A DNA stretch of 14,345 nt. Origin: an uncultured Rikenellaceae bacterium. GTDB taxonomy: Bacteria; Bacteroidota; Bacteroidia; Bacteroidales; Rikenellaceae. A program made the position numbers and the translations under genes. The notes under the pieces were generated by a model. The model ran no database searches and was not told the DNA's origin. It saw only the letters and a program-made list of their open reading frames with translations. This document shows positions 7,181 through 14,165 of this stretch, piece by piece (the first letter of the stretch is position 1; every line of letters starts with the position of its first letter). Location: positions 1 to 14,345 of the forward strand of contig CAMTOL010000030.1 of assembly GCA_947074135.1 (NCBI GenBank), in the 5' to 3' direction.

Positions 7181-8227
7181 TTATTTCTTCTTAAAACGTC
7201 GAGCTACCATCTTTGCGCTATCGCTAAAGTCACTATACTTGAACCCCACCAACGTTCGCTCTACCTTCGACCCTTCGTAAAGCGTTCTATCGGTCATAAA
7301 ACCTATCATCGGAGGCGCAATCAGCGGTTTTCGACCCACAATCTTGGCATAAACACCCAACAACCAGACCCCAGATTTTAATAAAGGTTTAGAAACATAC
7401 AAAAACGGTTTCTTCTTACCAAAAGCCTGGTTAAAAACAGTAATAAACTCCTTATAATTAAGGTTCACCCCACTGAGAATATACTTCTGACTCTCAACCT
7501 CCGCTCTGCCACTCTGAGCCGAAAGAGCAAGTTCATACATAGCAGCAGCCACATCACGAACATCTACAAAACCCATAACCCCACGAGTATATCCCGGCAG
7601 TCCACACGAAGCCAACTCAAAAACATTCTGAAGTCCACTCCTATCTGTACCATCGCCAGTAACCCCAACCACAACTGATGGATTGACCACTACAACTCTC
7701 AACCCCATTTTAGCCGCTCGCCAAATCTCGTTCTCGCTCAAAAACTTACTCTTCGAATATGCCGAAATAGAAGCTATGTTCTCGACCTGACACTCCTCAG
7801 TAGTGAGTTCAGGATATGGGCGACAACCCAGTGCCGCAATCGAACTGGTATGCACCAGTAACGGACTTTTACCTTTGGATCTTAGACTCAATAGCGCATC
7901 GGCAACCGAAGCCGCCAACTCAACATTTGAACGAATCATCGTGCTCTCATCACTCCCATCGAGCGACACAATAGCAGCCGTATGAAAGACAACATCGGGA
8001 GAAACTTCTTCGAAAAACTGACTCAACTTACTCGAATCCTCTAACTCAATATTATGAATCAGAAGCTTCGAATAGTCAGCCCCAAAATCGTCGCAAACAG
8101 CCTTTAACTTAGTCAGACTATGCTCTGAACGCGCTGTACAATGCACCTCCCAATCGCTCACACCAAGCAGATGAGCCACCAAATGGCTACCCACAAGTCC
8201 TGTTGCCCCTGTTATTACCGCTCTCAT
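7181..8227 (-). CDS. NAD(P)-dependent epimerase/reductase (extended SDR)
   Basis: A 348-residue extended short-chain dehydrogenase/reductase. The N-terminal Rossmann motif is GATGLVGSH (7-15). HTSS (126-129) supplies the catalytic Ser. YSKSK (157-161) is the YxxxK active site, with Tyr157 and Lys161. NPSVVVG follows, as in the epimerase/dihydroflavonol-reductase/3-beta-hydroxysteroid-dehydrogenase-like branch. The C-terminal third, which sets substrate choice, has no motif I recognise; it contains hydrophobic stretches (about 281-310) and ends in RRFKKK, suggesting possible membrane association. Likely substrates are a sugar nucleotide, a lipid or a small aldehyde/ketone. It is the first gene of a pair with the TolC-family gene, ten bases downstream. 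No clear promoter element is seen in the 125 bases before it. Confidence 0.8.
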   Translation of the reverse strand: MRAVITGATGLVGSHLVAHLLGVSDWEVHCTARSEHSLTKLKAVCDDFGADYSKLLIHNIELEDSSKLSQFFEEVSPDVVFHTAAIVSLDGSDESTMIRSNVELAASVADALLSLRSKGKSPLLVHTSSIAALGCRPYPELTTEECQVENIASISAYSKSKFLSENEIWRAAKMGLRVVVVNPSVVVGVTGDGTDRSGLQNVFELASCGLPGYTRGVMGFVDVRDVAAAMYELALSAQSGRAEVESQKYILSGVNLNYKEFITVFNQAFGKKKPFLYVSKPLLKSGVWLLGVYAKIVGRKPLIAPPMIGFMTDRTLYEGSKVERTLVGFKYSDFSDSAKMVARRFKKK

Positions 8228-8352
8228 TATTATTAATTAATTAAAATACACTTCCCCTAGCGAGATTTGGTTTGCCCTAATCGTTACTTTTTTTAGAAAA
8301 AGGAGAATCTAACAAAGTCAAAAAGACAGGGTAAATATTATTTCAATTTAAA

Positions 8353-8892
8353 TTAGCCGAGTTTTTCGATGAATGCTCGACGTGCTCTGAAAATCTGTGT
8401 TTTAACTGTGCCAATTGGGAGGTTCAACTCATCTGCAATCTGTTCGTAACTCAAATCCCTCCAAAATCGCATCTCAATTATAGTCCGATAAGCCGGCGTT
8501 AAGCTCTCTAAGGCTTCGTTTAATCGACGATTATCCTCAGCTACCATAAAGTGTTCTTCGGGATTTGGACCCGAACTTATTGAGCGCAACTCTACCTCAC
8601 CTTGTTTTGGCTGATTCTCAATCTTTCTGGTATAATCAATAAACAAATTCTGCGCTATGGTCATCAGCCACCCCCCAAAACTATACTTAGGGTTATACTT
8701 TTCCAAGTTTAAGTAAGCTTTAATAAAAGCCTCTTGGAGTATATCTTCGCTCAAAGCCTCATCACCACACCTAGATTGAAGTATTCCTAACACTGAACTA
8801 CGATGACGTTCGAAAAGAGCCTCATACGAGGCGCTATCTCCAGCTAAAGCTCTTTTAACAAGCTCTTTATCTTCGAGTAGAACTACTTTCAT
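8353..8892 (-). CDS. ECF-type RNA polymerase sigma factor (RpoE-like)
   Basis: A 179-residue extracytoplasmic-function sigma factor. Region 2 covers about residues 22-91, with the core-binding helix SEDILQEAFIKAY (48-60) and the -10-recognition/melting segment FGGWLMTIAQNLFIDYTRK (72-90). A linker (91-122) leads to region 4 (about 124-176), with a helix-turn-helix SYEQIADELNLPIGTVKTQ (148-166) that reads the -35 element. Length is normal for this group and no C-terminal extension is present. The start is 14 bases after the glycosyltransferase stop, so the sigma factor should be the second gene of that operon. No anti-sigma gene follows: the next 125 bases are non-coding and then comes an unrelated SDR gene. 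Control may be by transcription or by a distant partner. Its regulon cannot be told from sequence. Confidence 0.9.
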   Translation of the reverse strand: MKVVLLEDKELVKRALAGDSASYEALFERHRSSVLGILQSRCGDEALSEDILQEAFIKAYLNLEKYNPKYSFGGWLMTIAQNLFIDYTRKIENQPKQGEVELRSISSGPNPEEHFMVAEDNRRLNEALESLTPAYRTIIEMRFWRDLSYEQIADELNLPIGTVKTQIFRARRAFIEKLG

Positions 8893-8906
8893 CGTTTTAA
8901 TCTAGA

Positions 8907-10064
8907 TTAATATTTCCAAAGTTCAGAGTTAACCTTCACTCGGCGCGAGATGGCAAGTATCGTTTCGGTAATGGGGTTTAACAACTCATAAATCAAAAAC
9001 ACAAACATCATTCTCTTCTCGCCCAACCGCTTCATCACTCTGCGTACACTCCACACAACACTCCACTCTCTCAACAAAAAAGCACCTGCACCTACTGCCC
9101 ACATATACTCCCAACCACCTAGCACAAACGACAAAATAGGAGTCAACGCAATTGCTAGTAAAAAGAGCGTTTTAGTAAACAACTCCAAAAACACCGAACG
9201 TTTTACCCTTGAGGGATAAAACTTAAATGCATAAGAGCGATAACGCTGCTCGTTCCACCACCATCCTACTCCACCATAAGGGTGCTGTTCAACTGTACAA
9301 AGTGGATTAAGTATCACGCTTACGTTGCTACGTTTTGCCACTTTCTGCACAAAAAGATCATCTTCGCCAATACTTAATCGAAGGTGCGAGAAACCTTTTG
9401 AACCAAAAAATGTCGTTTTCGTATATCCGTAATTGTTGTAAATTCCTCTATAAGGTTTATCGTTAACAGCATCTCTAAGCCAGCGCATCGAGGACATTAG
9501 ACGTGACGAACGAATAAAACCATTTGTTTTTGCGTCGAAACCAGTGTAACCTATCACCACATTACCCCCTACAAATCCACGAGCCATAACCGAAAGCCAC
9601 TTTTGAGAACGAACTGAAGCATTAATATCTGCAAAGAGTAAATTCTCGTACTTCGCTTTCTTGACACCTATAAACAGAGGCACTTTGCGAGAATGAGGAA
9701 ATTTAGGATCTTTGCGAAGTTCGGTATATTGCAGCTTATCATAACGAGCTTTCATATCGTCTAGTGCCGAGCTAACCTCAACTCCTCCGCAATCATTGAC
9801 CACCACAACCTCCCACAAAGCATCATATTGCTGTGTTAAAAGCTTCTCCAGCTCATTGTCGATATACCATTGCGACTCCTCACCAACTATAACAATAACT
9901 GAAATTGGTGGCGGAGTTTCATCTTTTGCCAATCTGCTATGGTGACGATGAGTAGCAATTACCGAAAAACCCATCCACAAAATTACCTGATATAATAGTG
10001 TCAGCAAAATAACACCAAACGTTATCTGCTCTATAAGCGACAAAGCGTAAAAAAAATCAACCAT
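8907..10064 (-). CDS. Membrane-anchored family 2 glycosyltransferase
   Basis: A 385-residue GT2-type glycosyltransferase. One membrane helix lies at about 12-36. A cytoplasmic GT-A domain follows, starting with PPISVIVIVG (52-61), VVVVNDCGG (86-94, nucleotide-binding Asp91) and LLFADINAS (142-150). The last is where the DxD-like motif normally sits; the second Asp is Asn148 (DIN). GEDDLF (233-238) matches the acceptor-activating ED motif, and WWWNEQRYR (268-276) resembles the Q/RxxRW segment. Further membrane segments are predicted at about 296-340 and perhaps 350-372. The architecture resembles processive or envelope-polysaccharide synthases. Sugar and acceptor are unknown. It is the first gene of an operon with the ECF sigma factor gene, which begins 14 bases after its stop codon. 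Confidence 0.82.
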   Translation of the reverse strand: MVDFFYALSLIEQITFGVILLTLLYQVILWMGFSVIATHRHHSRLAKDETPPPISVIVIVGEESQWYIDNELEKLLTQQYDALWEVVVVNDCGGVEVSSALDDMKARYDKLQYTELRKDPKFPHSRKVPLFIGVKKAKYENLLFADINASVRSQKWLSVMARGFVGGNVVIGYTGFDAKTNGFIRSSRLMSSMRWLRDAVNDKPYRGIYNNYGYTKTTFFGSKGFSHLRLSIGEDDLFVQKVAKRSNVSVILNPLCTVEQHPYGGVGWWWNEQRYRSYAFKFYPSRVKRSVFLELFTKTLFLLAIALTPILSFVLGGWEYMWAVGAGAFLLREWSVVWSVRRVMKRLGEKRMMFVFLIYELLNPITETILAISRRVKVNSELWKY

Positions 10065-10102
10065 AAGGGGTATCTAGTCGTTAAATCAAAAACCTCAAAA
10101 AA

Positions 10103-10131
10103 CAAAAATAAGTCCTCCTTAAAACCACAAA
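10103..10131 (-). promoter_or_regulatory. Probable promoter of the glycosyltransferase-sigma factor operon
   Basis: Read on the minus strand: TTTG (10131-10128), 17 bases, then TATTTTTG (10110-10103). This matches the Bacteroidota pattern TTTG-N17..23-TAnnTTTG and would start RNA about 30 bases before the ATG at 10064. Another minus-strand TAATTTTG (10187-10180) lies further upstream without a -33 box. Confidence 0.55.
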
Positions 10132-10199
10132 ATTCACCCTAAATCTACAACAAATAGCTTTAGACTTATTTTTAAAGAGCAAAATTACCATTTTTTTCG

Positions 10200-10207
10200 T
10201 ACTTTTG
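10200..10207 (+). promoter_or_regulatory. Probable -7 promoter element for the tgt operon
   Basis: TACTTTTG is a full match to TAnnTTTG and sits 105 bases before the tgt start codon. The -33 region is T-rich but lacks a clear TTTG at the normal spacing. RNA starting just downstream would include a leader of roughly 100 bases that carries the GCTATTG/CAATAGC hairpin. Confidence 0.5.
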
Positions 10208-10272
10208 TCCTTTAATAATCAATTATTATCTATAATTTCTGTTTTTAGCCTCAAAAATAAGGTTAATTTCGA

Positions 10273-10301
10273 GCTATTGAGAACAGAAAATAGCCAATAG
10301 C
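10273..10301 (+). promoter_or_regulatory. Alternative hairpins in the tgt leader
   Basis: GCTATTG (10273-10279) can pair with CAATAGC (10295-10301), a 7-bp stem. Its first six bases can instead pair with AATAGC (10289-10294). The two right arms are a tandem direct repeat, so the pairings exclude each other. The structure ends 11 bases before the tgt ATG and could affect ribosome access. It does not look like a known preQ1 riboswitch. Confidence 0.3.
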
Positions 10302-10312
10302 ATTCATTTAAT

Positions 10313-11443
10313 ATGACTTTTACACTTCAAGCAACTGACACGAAAACCAAAGCTCGTGCTGCAACTTTCACAACTGCGCACGGTGAGGTTCAGACTCCTA
10401 TTTTTATGCCAGTTGGAACAGTTGGCAGTGTGAAAGGTATTTTTCATCGCGATTTGGTCGAAGATGTCAAAGCGCAGATTATTCTTGGCAACACCTATCA
10501 CTTGTACCTAAGACCTGGTCTTGATATTTTACATCAAGCTGGCGGACTCCATAAATTTAGTGCTTGGGAGCGTCCTATACTGACAGACAGCGGTGGTTTC
10601 CAAGTCTTTTCACTCGCTGGCATTCGTAAAATCAAAGAGGAGGGAGTGCGTTTTAGTTCGCATATCGACGGCAGCAAACACCTCTTTACTCCCGAAAATG
10701 TTATCGACACACAACGAATTATCGGAGCCGATATTATGATGGCCTTCGACGAGTGCCCACCTAGCACTGCCCCTCGCGATTACGCCGACAAATCGCTGGA
10801 CTTGACCTGCAGATGGTTGGAACGTTGCTGGAAACAATATGAATCGACAGAGTGCGACTACGGCTATCACCAATCACTATTCCCTATTGTTCAGGGATCG
10901 GTTTTCGATGACTTAAGAGCTAAATCGTGCCGAAATATGACTCAGTACCCTGCCGATGGTTTTGCAATTGGAGGGTTGGCTGTCGGCGAACCCGCCGAGG
11001 TTATGTACTCAATGATTGAGGTGTGCAACGATATACTACCGACCGACAAACCTCGTTATTTAATGGGAGTTGGCACACCAGTCAATATTTTAGAGGCAAT
11101 ATCGCGAGGAGTCGATATGTTCGACTGTGTGATGCCTACTCGAAATGGACGCAACGGTATGATTTTCACCTCCGAAGGGATTATCAATATAAAAAATGCA
11201 AAATGGGCTGACGACTTCTCTCCACTCGACCCTGCCGGAACTTCGTTTGTTGATGCAACATACAGTAAAGCATATGTTCGACATCTAACCATTGCTGGAG
11301 AGATGTTGGCGGCAGAAATCTGTTCGCTCCACAATCTGGCTTTCTATTTATGGCTTGTGGGCGAGGCTCGTCGTCATATCATCGAAGGCGATTTTGCGGA
11401 GTGGAAAGAGATGATGGTTGTAAAACTGGCTCAAAGATTATAG
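10313..11443 (+). CDS. tgt: tRNA-guanine transglycosylase, lacking zinc-site cysteines
   Basis: A 376-residue bacterial-type Tgt, which exchanges the wobble guanine of GUN-anticodon tRNAs for preQ1 in queuosine synthesis. The TIM barrel shows TDSGGFQVFSL (91-101) with active-site Asp92, the substrate pocket FDECPP (145-150), VQGS (193-196), AIGGLAVGE (218-226), and FDCVMPTRNGR (270-280) with the nucleophile Asp271. The family usually has a CxCxxC...H zinc site just after the conserved PLDP. Here that stretch reads AGTSFVDATYSKAY (308-321), with Gly309, Ser311 and Asp314 in place of the three cysteines; only His340 in SLHNL remains. I recall similar sequences in other Bacteroidota but cannot check. 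The catalytic residues are intact, so activity is likely. The LptF/LptG-family gene follows after 30 bases, forming a probable operon. Confidence 0.92.
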   Translation: MTFTLQATDTKTKARAATFTTAHGEVQTPIFMPVGTVGSVKGIFHRDLVEDVKAQIILGNTYHLYLRPGLDILHQAGGLHKFSAWERPILTDSGGFQVFSLAGIRKIKEEGVRFSSHIDGSKHLFTPENVIDTQRIIGADIMMAFDECPPSTAPRDYADKSLDLTCRWLERCWKQYESTECDYGYHQSLFPIVQGSVFDDLRAKSCRNMTQYPADGFAIGGLAVGEPAEVMYSMIEVCNDILPTDKPRYLMGVGTPVNILEAISRGVDMFDCVMPTRNGRNGMIFTSEGIINIKNAKWADDFSPLDPAGTSFVDATYSKAYVRHLTIAGEMLAAEICSLHNLAFYLWLVGEARRHIIEGDFAEWKEMMVVKLAQRL

Positions 11444-11473
11444 TTCTTGGCTCAATAATTTAAATAATAGGCA

Positions 11474-12613
11474 ATGAAGGATATTTTAAAGGCAATATGG
11501 CAAGCTATTTACAGTCTAAGACTGCGAATTATTGACCGCTATATAATTAGTAAGTTCCTCAAAACTTACTTCTTTGCCATTGCAATGATTATAGTTATTG
11601 TGATTATTTTCGACTGCGCCGAAAAAATTGACGATTTTCTAAAGTCGAAAGCCACAATTGGGCAGATAATGATAGGATATTACCTAAACTTTATCCCATA
11701 TTTTGTCAACCAATTTAGCGGACTCTTTACCTTTATTGCCGTTATCTTTTTTACATCGAAAATGGCATACGATACCGAAATCATTGCCATACTCAGTTCT
11801 GGAGTTAGCTTCAACAGATTAATGTATCCCTATTTTGTTGCCTCAGCATTTATTACGGGCATATCTCTTCTACTCAATCTGTTACTTATACCAGCTGCTA
11901 ATAGTAGTAGAATTGAGTTTGAACGAGAATTTATGGTAAGTCCTGGAGAGGTGGCTGCCGCCTATGACCGATATATATATCGACAAGTTGCACCTAATAC
12001 ATTCGCATTTATTCGTGATTTTAATGCAAGAGATAACAGAGCGGCTTTTTTTGTTCTCGAAACATACGCTAACGGAAAAGTTGTAAGTTCGTTATCTGCC
12101 CAAGATGCTTACTACAAAGAGGAGAAGGGGAGTTGGAGCTCATCAAAATACTCACTGCGAACTTTTGATGAGAATGGTAGAGATTCACTCTTTAGAAGCA
12201 ACGTTCCGCTCGACACCGTAATCAATCTAACGGCAATTGAGTTGGGTCGCCTCGATGAGTTGGTACAAACTATGAACTCTTCAATGCTCTCTAACTTTAT
12301 AGACGCTCAGACAGCCAAAGGTTCAGATATGGTTGCTCTTTTCAAAGTCGAAGCAAATAGTCGTTGGGCCTATCCTATTTCGACCTTTATATTAACTTTG
12401 ATTGGAGTTTCGCTCTCGTCACGCAAAGTACGAGGCGGAACGGGGCTACACATTGGAGTTGGGATTACTTTATGTTTCTCCTATATTGTATTGATGCGTT
12501 TTGCTGCCGAGTTTGCAAAGAGTGGCTCAGTGCCTCCAATGATTGCAATTTGGTTCCCCAACTTTCTATACCTCGCAATTGGGATATACCTCTACCGCAA
12601 AGCACCGAAATAA
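11474..12613 (+). CDS. LptF/LptG (YjgP/YjgQ) family LPS export permease
   Basis: A 379-residue inner-membrane permease of the YjgP/YjgQ family, a part of the Lpt ABC transporter that extracts lipopolysaccharide from the inner membrane with LptB. Membrane helices are visible at about 31-47, 62-92 and 115-139 before a periplasmic domain (about 140-295), and at about 300-320, 325-347 and 355-375 after it. The cytoplasmic segment DTEIIAILSSGVSFNRL (100-116) matches the family coupling helix E(L/I)xA(I/L)xSSG that contacts LptB. Length is normal for one LptF or LptG subunit. Sequence alone does not let me say which, and a second copy is not in the window. It lies 30 bases downstream of tgt and ends before a terminator hairpin shared with purD. 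Confidence 0.87.
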   Translation: MKDILKAIWQAIYSLRLRIIDRYIISKFLKTYFFAIAMIIVIVIIFDCAEKIDDFLKSKATIGQIMIGYYLNFIPYFVNQFSGLFTFIAVIFFTSKMAYDTEIIAILSSGVSFNRLMYPYFVASAFITGISLLLNLLLIPAANSSRIEFEREFMVSPGEVAAAYDRYIYRQVAPNTFAFIRDFNARDNRAAFFVLETYANGKVVSSLSAQDAYYKEEKGSWSSSKYSLRTFDENGRDSLFRSNVPLDTVINLTAIELGRLDELVQTMNSSMLSNFIDAQTAKGSDMVALFKVEANSRWAYPISTFILTLIGVSLSSRKVRGGTGLHIGVGITLCFSYIVLMRFAAEFAKSGSVPPMIAIWFPNFLYLAIGIYLYRKAPK

Positions 12614-12623
12614 TCCATAATAA

Positions 12624-12671
12624 AACTCTTTGGTTGTTCTAATTATCAGTTACTAGAACAGCCAAAGAGTT
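12624..12671. terminator. Terminator hairpin between convergent lptF/G-family gene and purD
   Basis: Arms at 12624-12640 and 12655-12671 pair over 17 bases with one mismatch or G-U wobble (AACTCTTTGGTTGTTCT against AACTCTTTGGCTGTTCT), with a 14-base loop. On the minus strand TTTATTA follows the stem, as expected for an intrinsic terminator of purD. On the plus strand the downstream sequence is not T-rich, so termination of the permease transcript is less certain. Confidence 0.8.
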
Positions 12672-12695
12672 GTGAATTGTTGATTATGAACTATC

Positions 12696-13991
12696 TTAGA
12701 GTAGGTCTTTGCCGATATCACGACGATAGTACATTCCCTCGTAGTTTATCTCTTTGATAGCTTTGAAAGAACGAGCAGCAGCAGCCTTTACAGATGTCGA
12801 AAGCGAAGTAACTGCCAAAACACGACCTCCATTGCTCAATATCTCGCCTTTGGCACCCTTCTTTGTCCCTGCGTGAAAAACAGTGCTTCCCGTAACATTC
12901 TCAATCCCTGTAATAACCTTACCCTTCTCATAATCACCCGGATAACCTCCAGCTACGCAAACAACGGTAGCTGCGTACTTAGGACTTATCGTTAACTCTT
13001 TCGAACGAAGCGTTTTGTTGACAATACCATCGAAAAGATCTATGATATCGCTTGTGATACGAGGCAACACGACCTCGGTTTCAGGATCGCCCATTCTAAC
13101 GTTATACTCAATAACCATAGGATTACCCCCGCAATTCATTAATCCAATAAAAATAAAACCGCAATAGTCTAATCCCTCGGCTTTGATACCTTTAATCGTT
13201 GGCTCAATAATACGGCGTTTAACCCTATTCATAAACAGTTCATCAGCAAACGGTACTGGCGAAATTGCCCCCATACCACCTGTATTTAGTCCTGTATCAC
13301 CCTCGCCAATTCGTTTGTAATCTTTAGCTTCGGGCAACACTTTATAGCTCTTGCCGTCAGTTGCAACAAATACCGAACACTCAATACCGCTCAAATACTC
13401 CTCGATAACAACCTTAGCACTAGCCTCACCAAAACGTTTCGAGGTTATCATATCCTCCAATTCGCTTTTTGCCTCATCAATCGAATCGATAATTAACACT
13501 CCCTTGCCAGCAGCCAAACCATCGGCTTTGAGCACATAAGGAGGCTTCAAAGTTCCGAGGAAAGATTTGCCTTGTTCTATGTTCTGGGCTGTTACCTCCA
13601 AGTATTTTGCCGTTGGCACTCCATATTTCTCCATAAAAGCTTTCGAAAAACTCTTACTCCCCTCCAACTGCGCTGCAGCCTTCGACGGTCCTAAAACTGG
13701 TACGTGACGAGCATCGTCCGAAGATAGGAAAAAGTCACGAATACCCTTAACCAATTGCTCTTCAGGTCCAACTACAACAATGTTAATAAAATTGGTAAGC
13801 ACAAAATGCTTTACCATAGCAAAATCATTGGGGTCAATATCGACATTTGTACCATACGCAGCAGTTCCTGCATTGCCTGGCGCAATAAATAGTTTACCAA
13901 GGTTTTCGCTCTGCGCTATTTTCCAAGCAAAGGCACACTCTCGACCTCCGCTACCGATTAGTAATATGTTTGTTGGCTTAGGTAATTTCAT
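12696..13991 (-). CDS. purD: Phosphoribosylamine-glycine ligase (GAR synthetase)
   Basis: A 431-residue ATP-grasp ligase that joins glycine to phosphoribosylamine using ATP, the second step of purine synthesis. Visible motifs are NILLIGSGGRE (8-18) in the N-terminal domain, VVVGPEEQL (72-80), the ATP-binding VLKADGLAAGKGV (153-165), GLNTGGMGA (234-242) and IEYNVRMGDPETE (294-306), whose acidic and Asn residues bind Mg. The C-terminal domain follows from about 330. Length and domain order are normal and no key residue is missing. It is monocistronic on the minus strand, has its own promoter at 14134-14165 and ends at a hairpin. The leader of about 135 bases is AT-rich and contains long inverted repeats. 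Confidence 0.95.
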   Translation of the reverse strand: MKLPKPTNILLIGSGGRECAFAWKIAQSENLGKLFIAPGNAGTAAYGTNVDIDPNDFAMVKHFVLTNFINIVVVGPEEQLVKGIRDFFLSSDDARHVPVLGPSKAAAQLEGSKSFSKAFMEKYGVPTAKYLEVTAQNIEQGKSFLGTLKPPYVLKADGLAAGKGVLIIDSIDEAKSELEDMITSKRFGEASAKVVIEEYLSGIECSVFVATDGKSYKVLPEAKDYKRIGEGDTGLNTGGMGAISPVPFADELFMNRVKRRIIEPTIKGIKAEGLDYCGFIFIGLMNCGGNPMVIEYNVRMGDPETEVVLPRITSDIIDLFDGIVNKTLRSKELTISPKYAATVVCVAGGYPGDYEKGKVITGIENVTGSTVFHAGTKKGAKGEILSNGGRVLAVTSLSTSVKAAAARSFKAIKEINYEGMYYRRDIGKDLL

Positions 13992-14010
13992 TTCTTAATT
14001 ATGAATTAAA

Positions 14011-14117
14011 AATTAAGGAATTAAGAATTAGTTGCTATAAATAGGTAAGTGCAAGTTTTTTACCACTCAACGCGAAAAAAGAGAAAATTATTAACTCTTA
14101 ATTCTTAATTCTTAATC
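14011..14117. repeat. Inverted AT-rich heptad repeats in the purD leader
   Basis: The right arm (14091-14117) contains three tandem copies of CTTAATT (the last is CTTAATC). The left arm (14011-14033) contains the reverse complement, AATTAAG-g-AATTAAG-AATTAG, followed by GTT, which pairs with AAC of the right arm. RNA from the purD promoter could fold this into a long weak stem of about 20 bp. The enclosed loop (14034-14090) holds a smaller GGTAA/TTACC hairpin. The region looks like a degenerate intergenic repeat; a regulatory role is only a possibility. Confidence 0.6.
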
Positions 14118-14133
14118 GTTCAGTTTGCAAGTA

Positions 14134-14165
14134 CAAATATAATTAATAAATTCGCTACCATCAAA
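14134..14165 (-). promoter_or_regulatory. purD: Probable purD promoter
   Basis: Read on the minus strand: TTTG (14165-14162), 20 bases, then TATATTTG (14141-14134). Both elements and the spacing match the Bacteroidota promoter pattern. RNA would begin about 135 bases before the purD ATG at 13991. Confidence 0.75.

Noticed and set aside
8228..8352. A small anti-sigma gene or promoter between the sigma factor and SDR genes.
   Set aside because: No credible reading frame is present on either strand, and no TAnnTTTG element with a -33 box was found; only a weak CTTTTT/AAAAAG pairing is visible.
10208..10312. A preQ1 riboswitch in the tgt leader.
   Set aside because: The hairpin present lacks the C-rich loop and A-rich tail of class I and does not resemble the larger classes.
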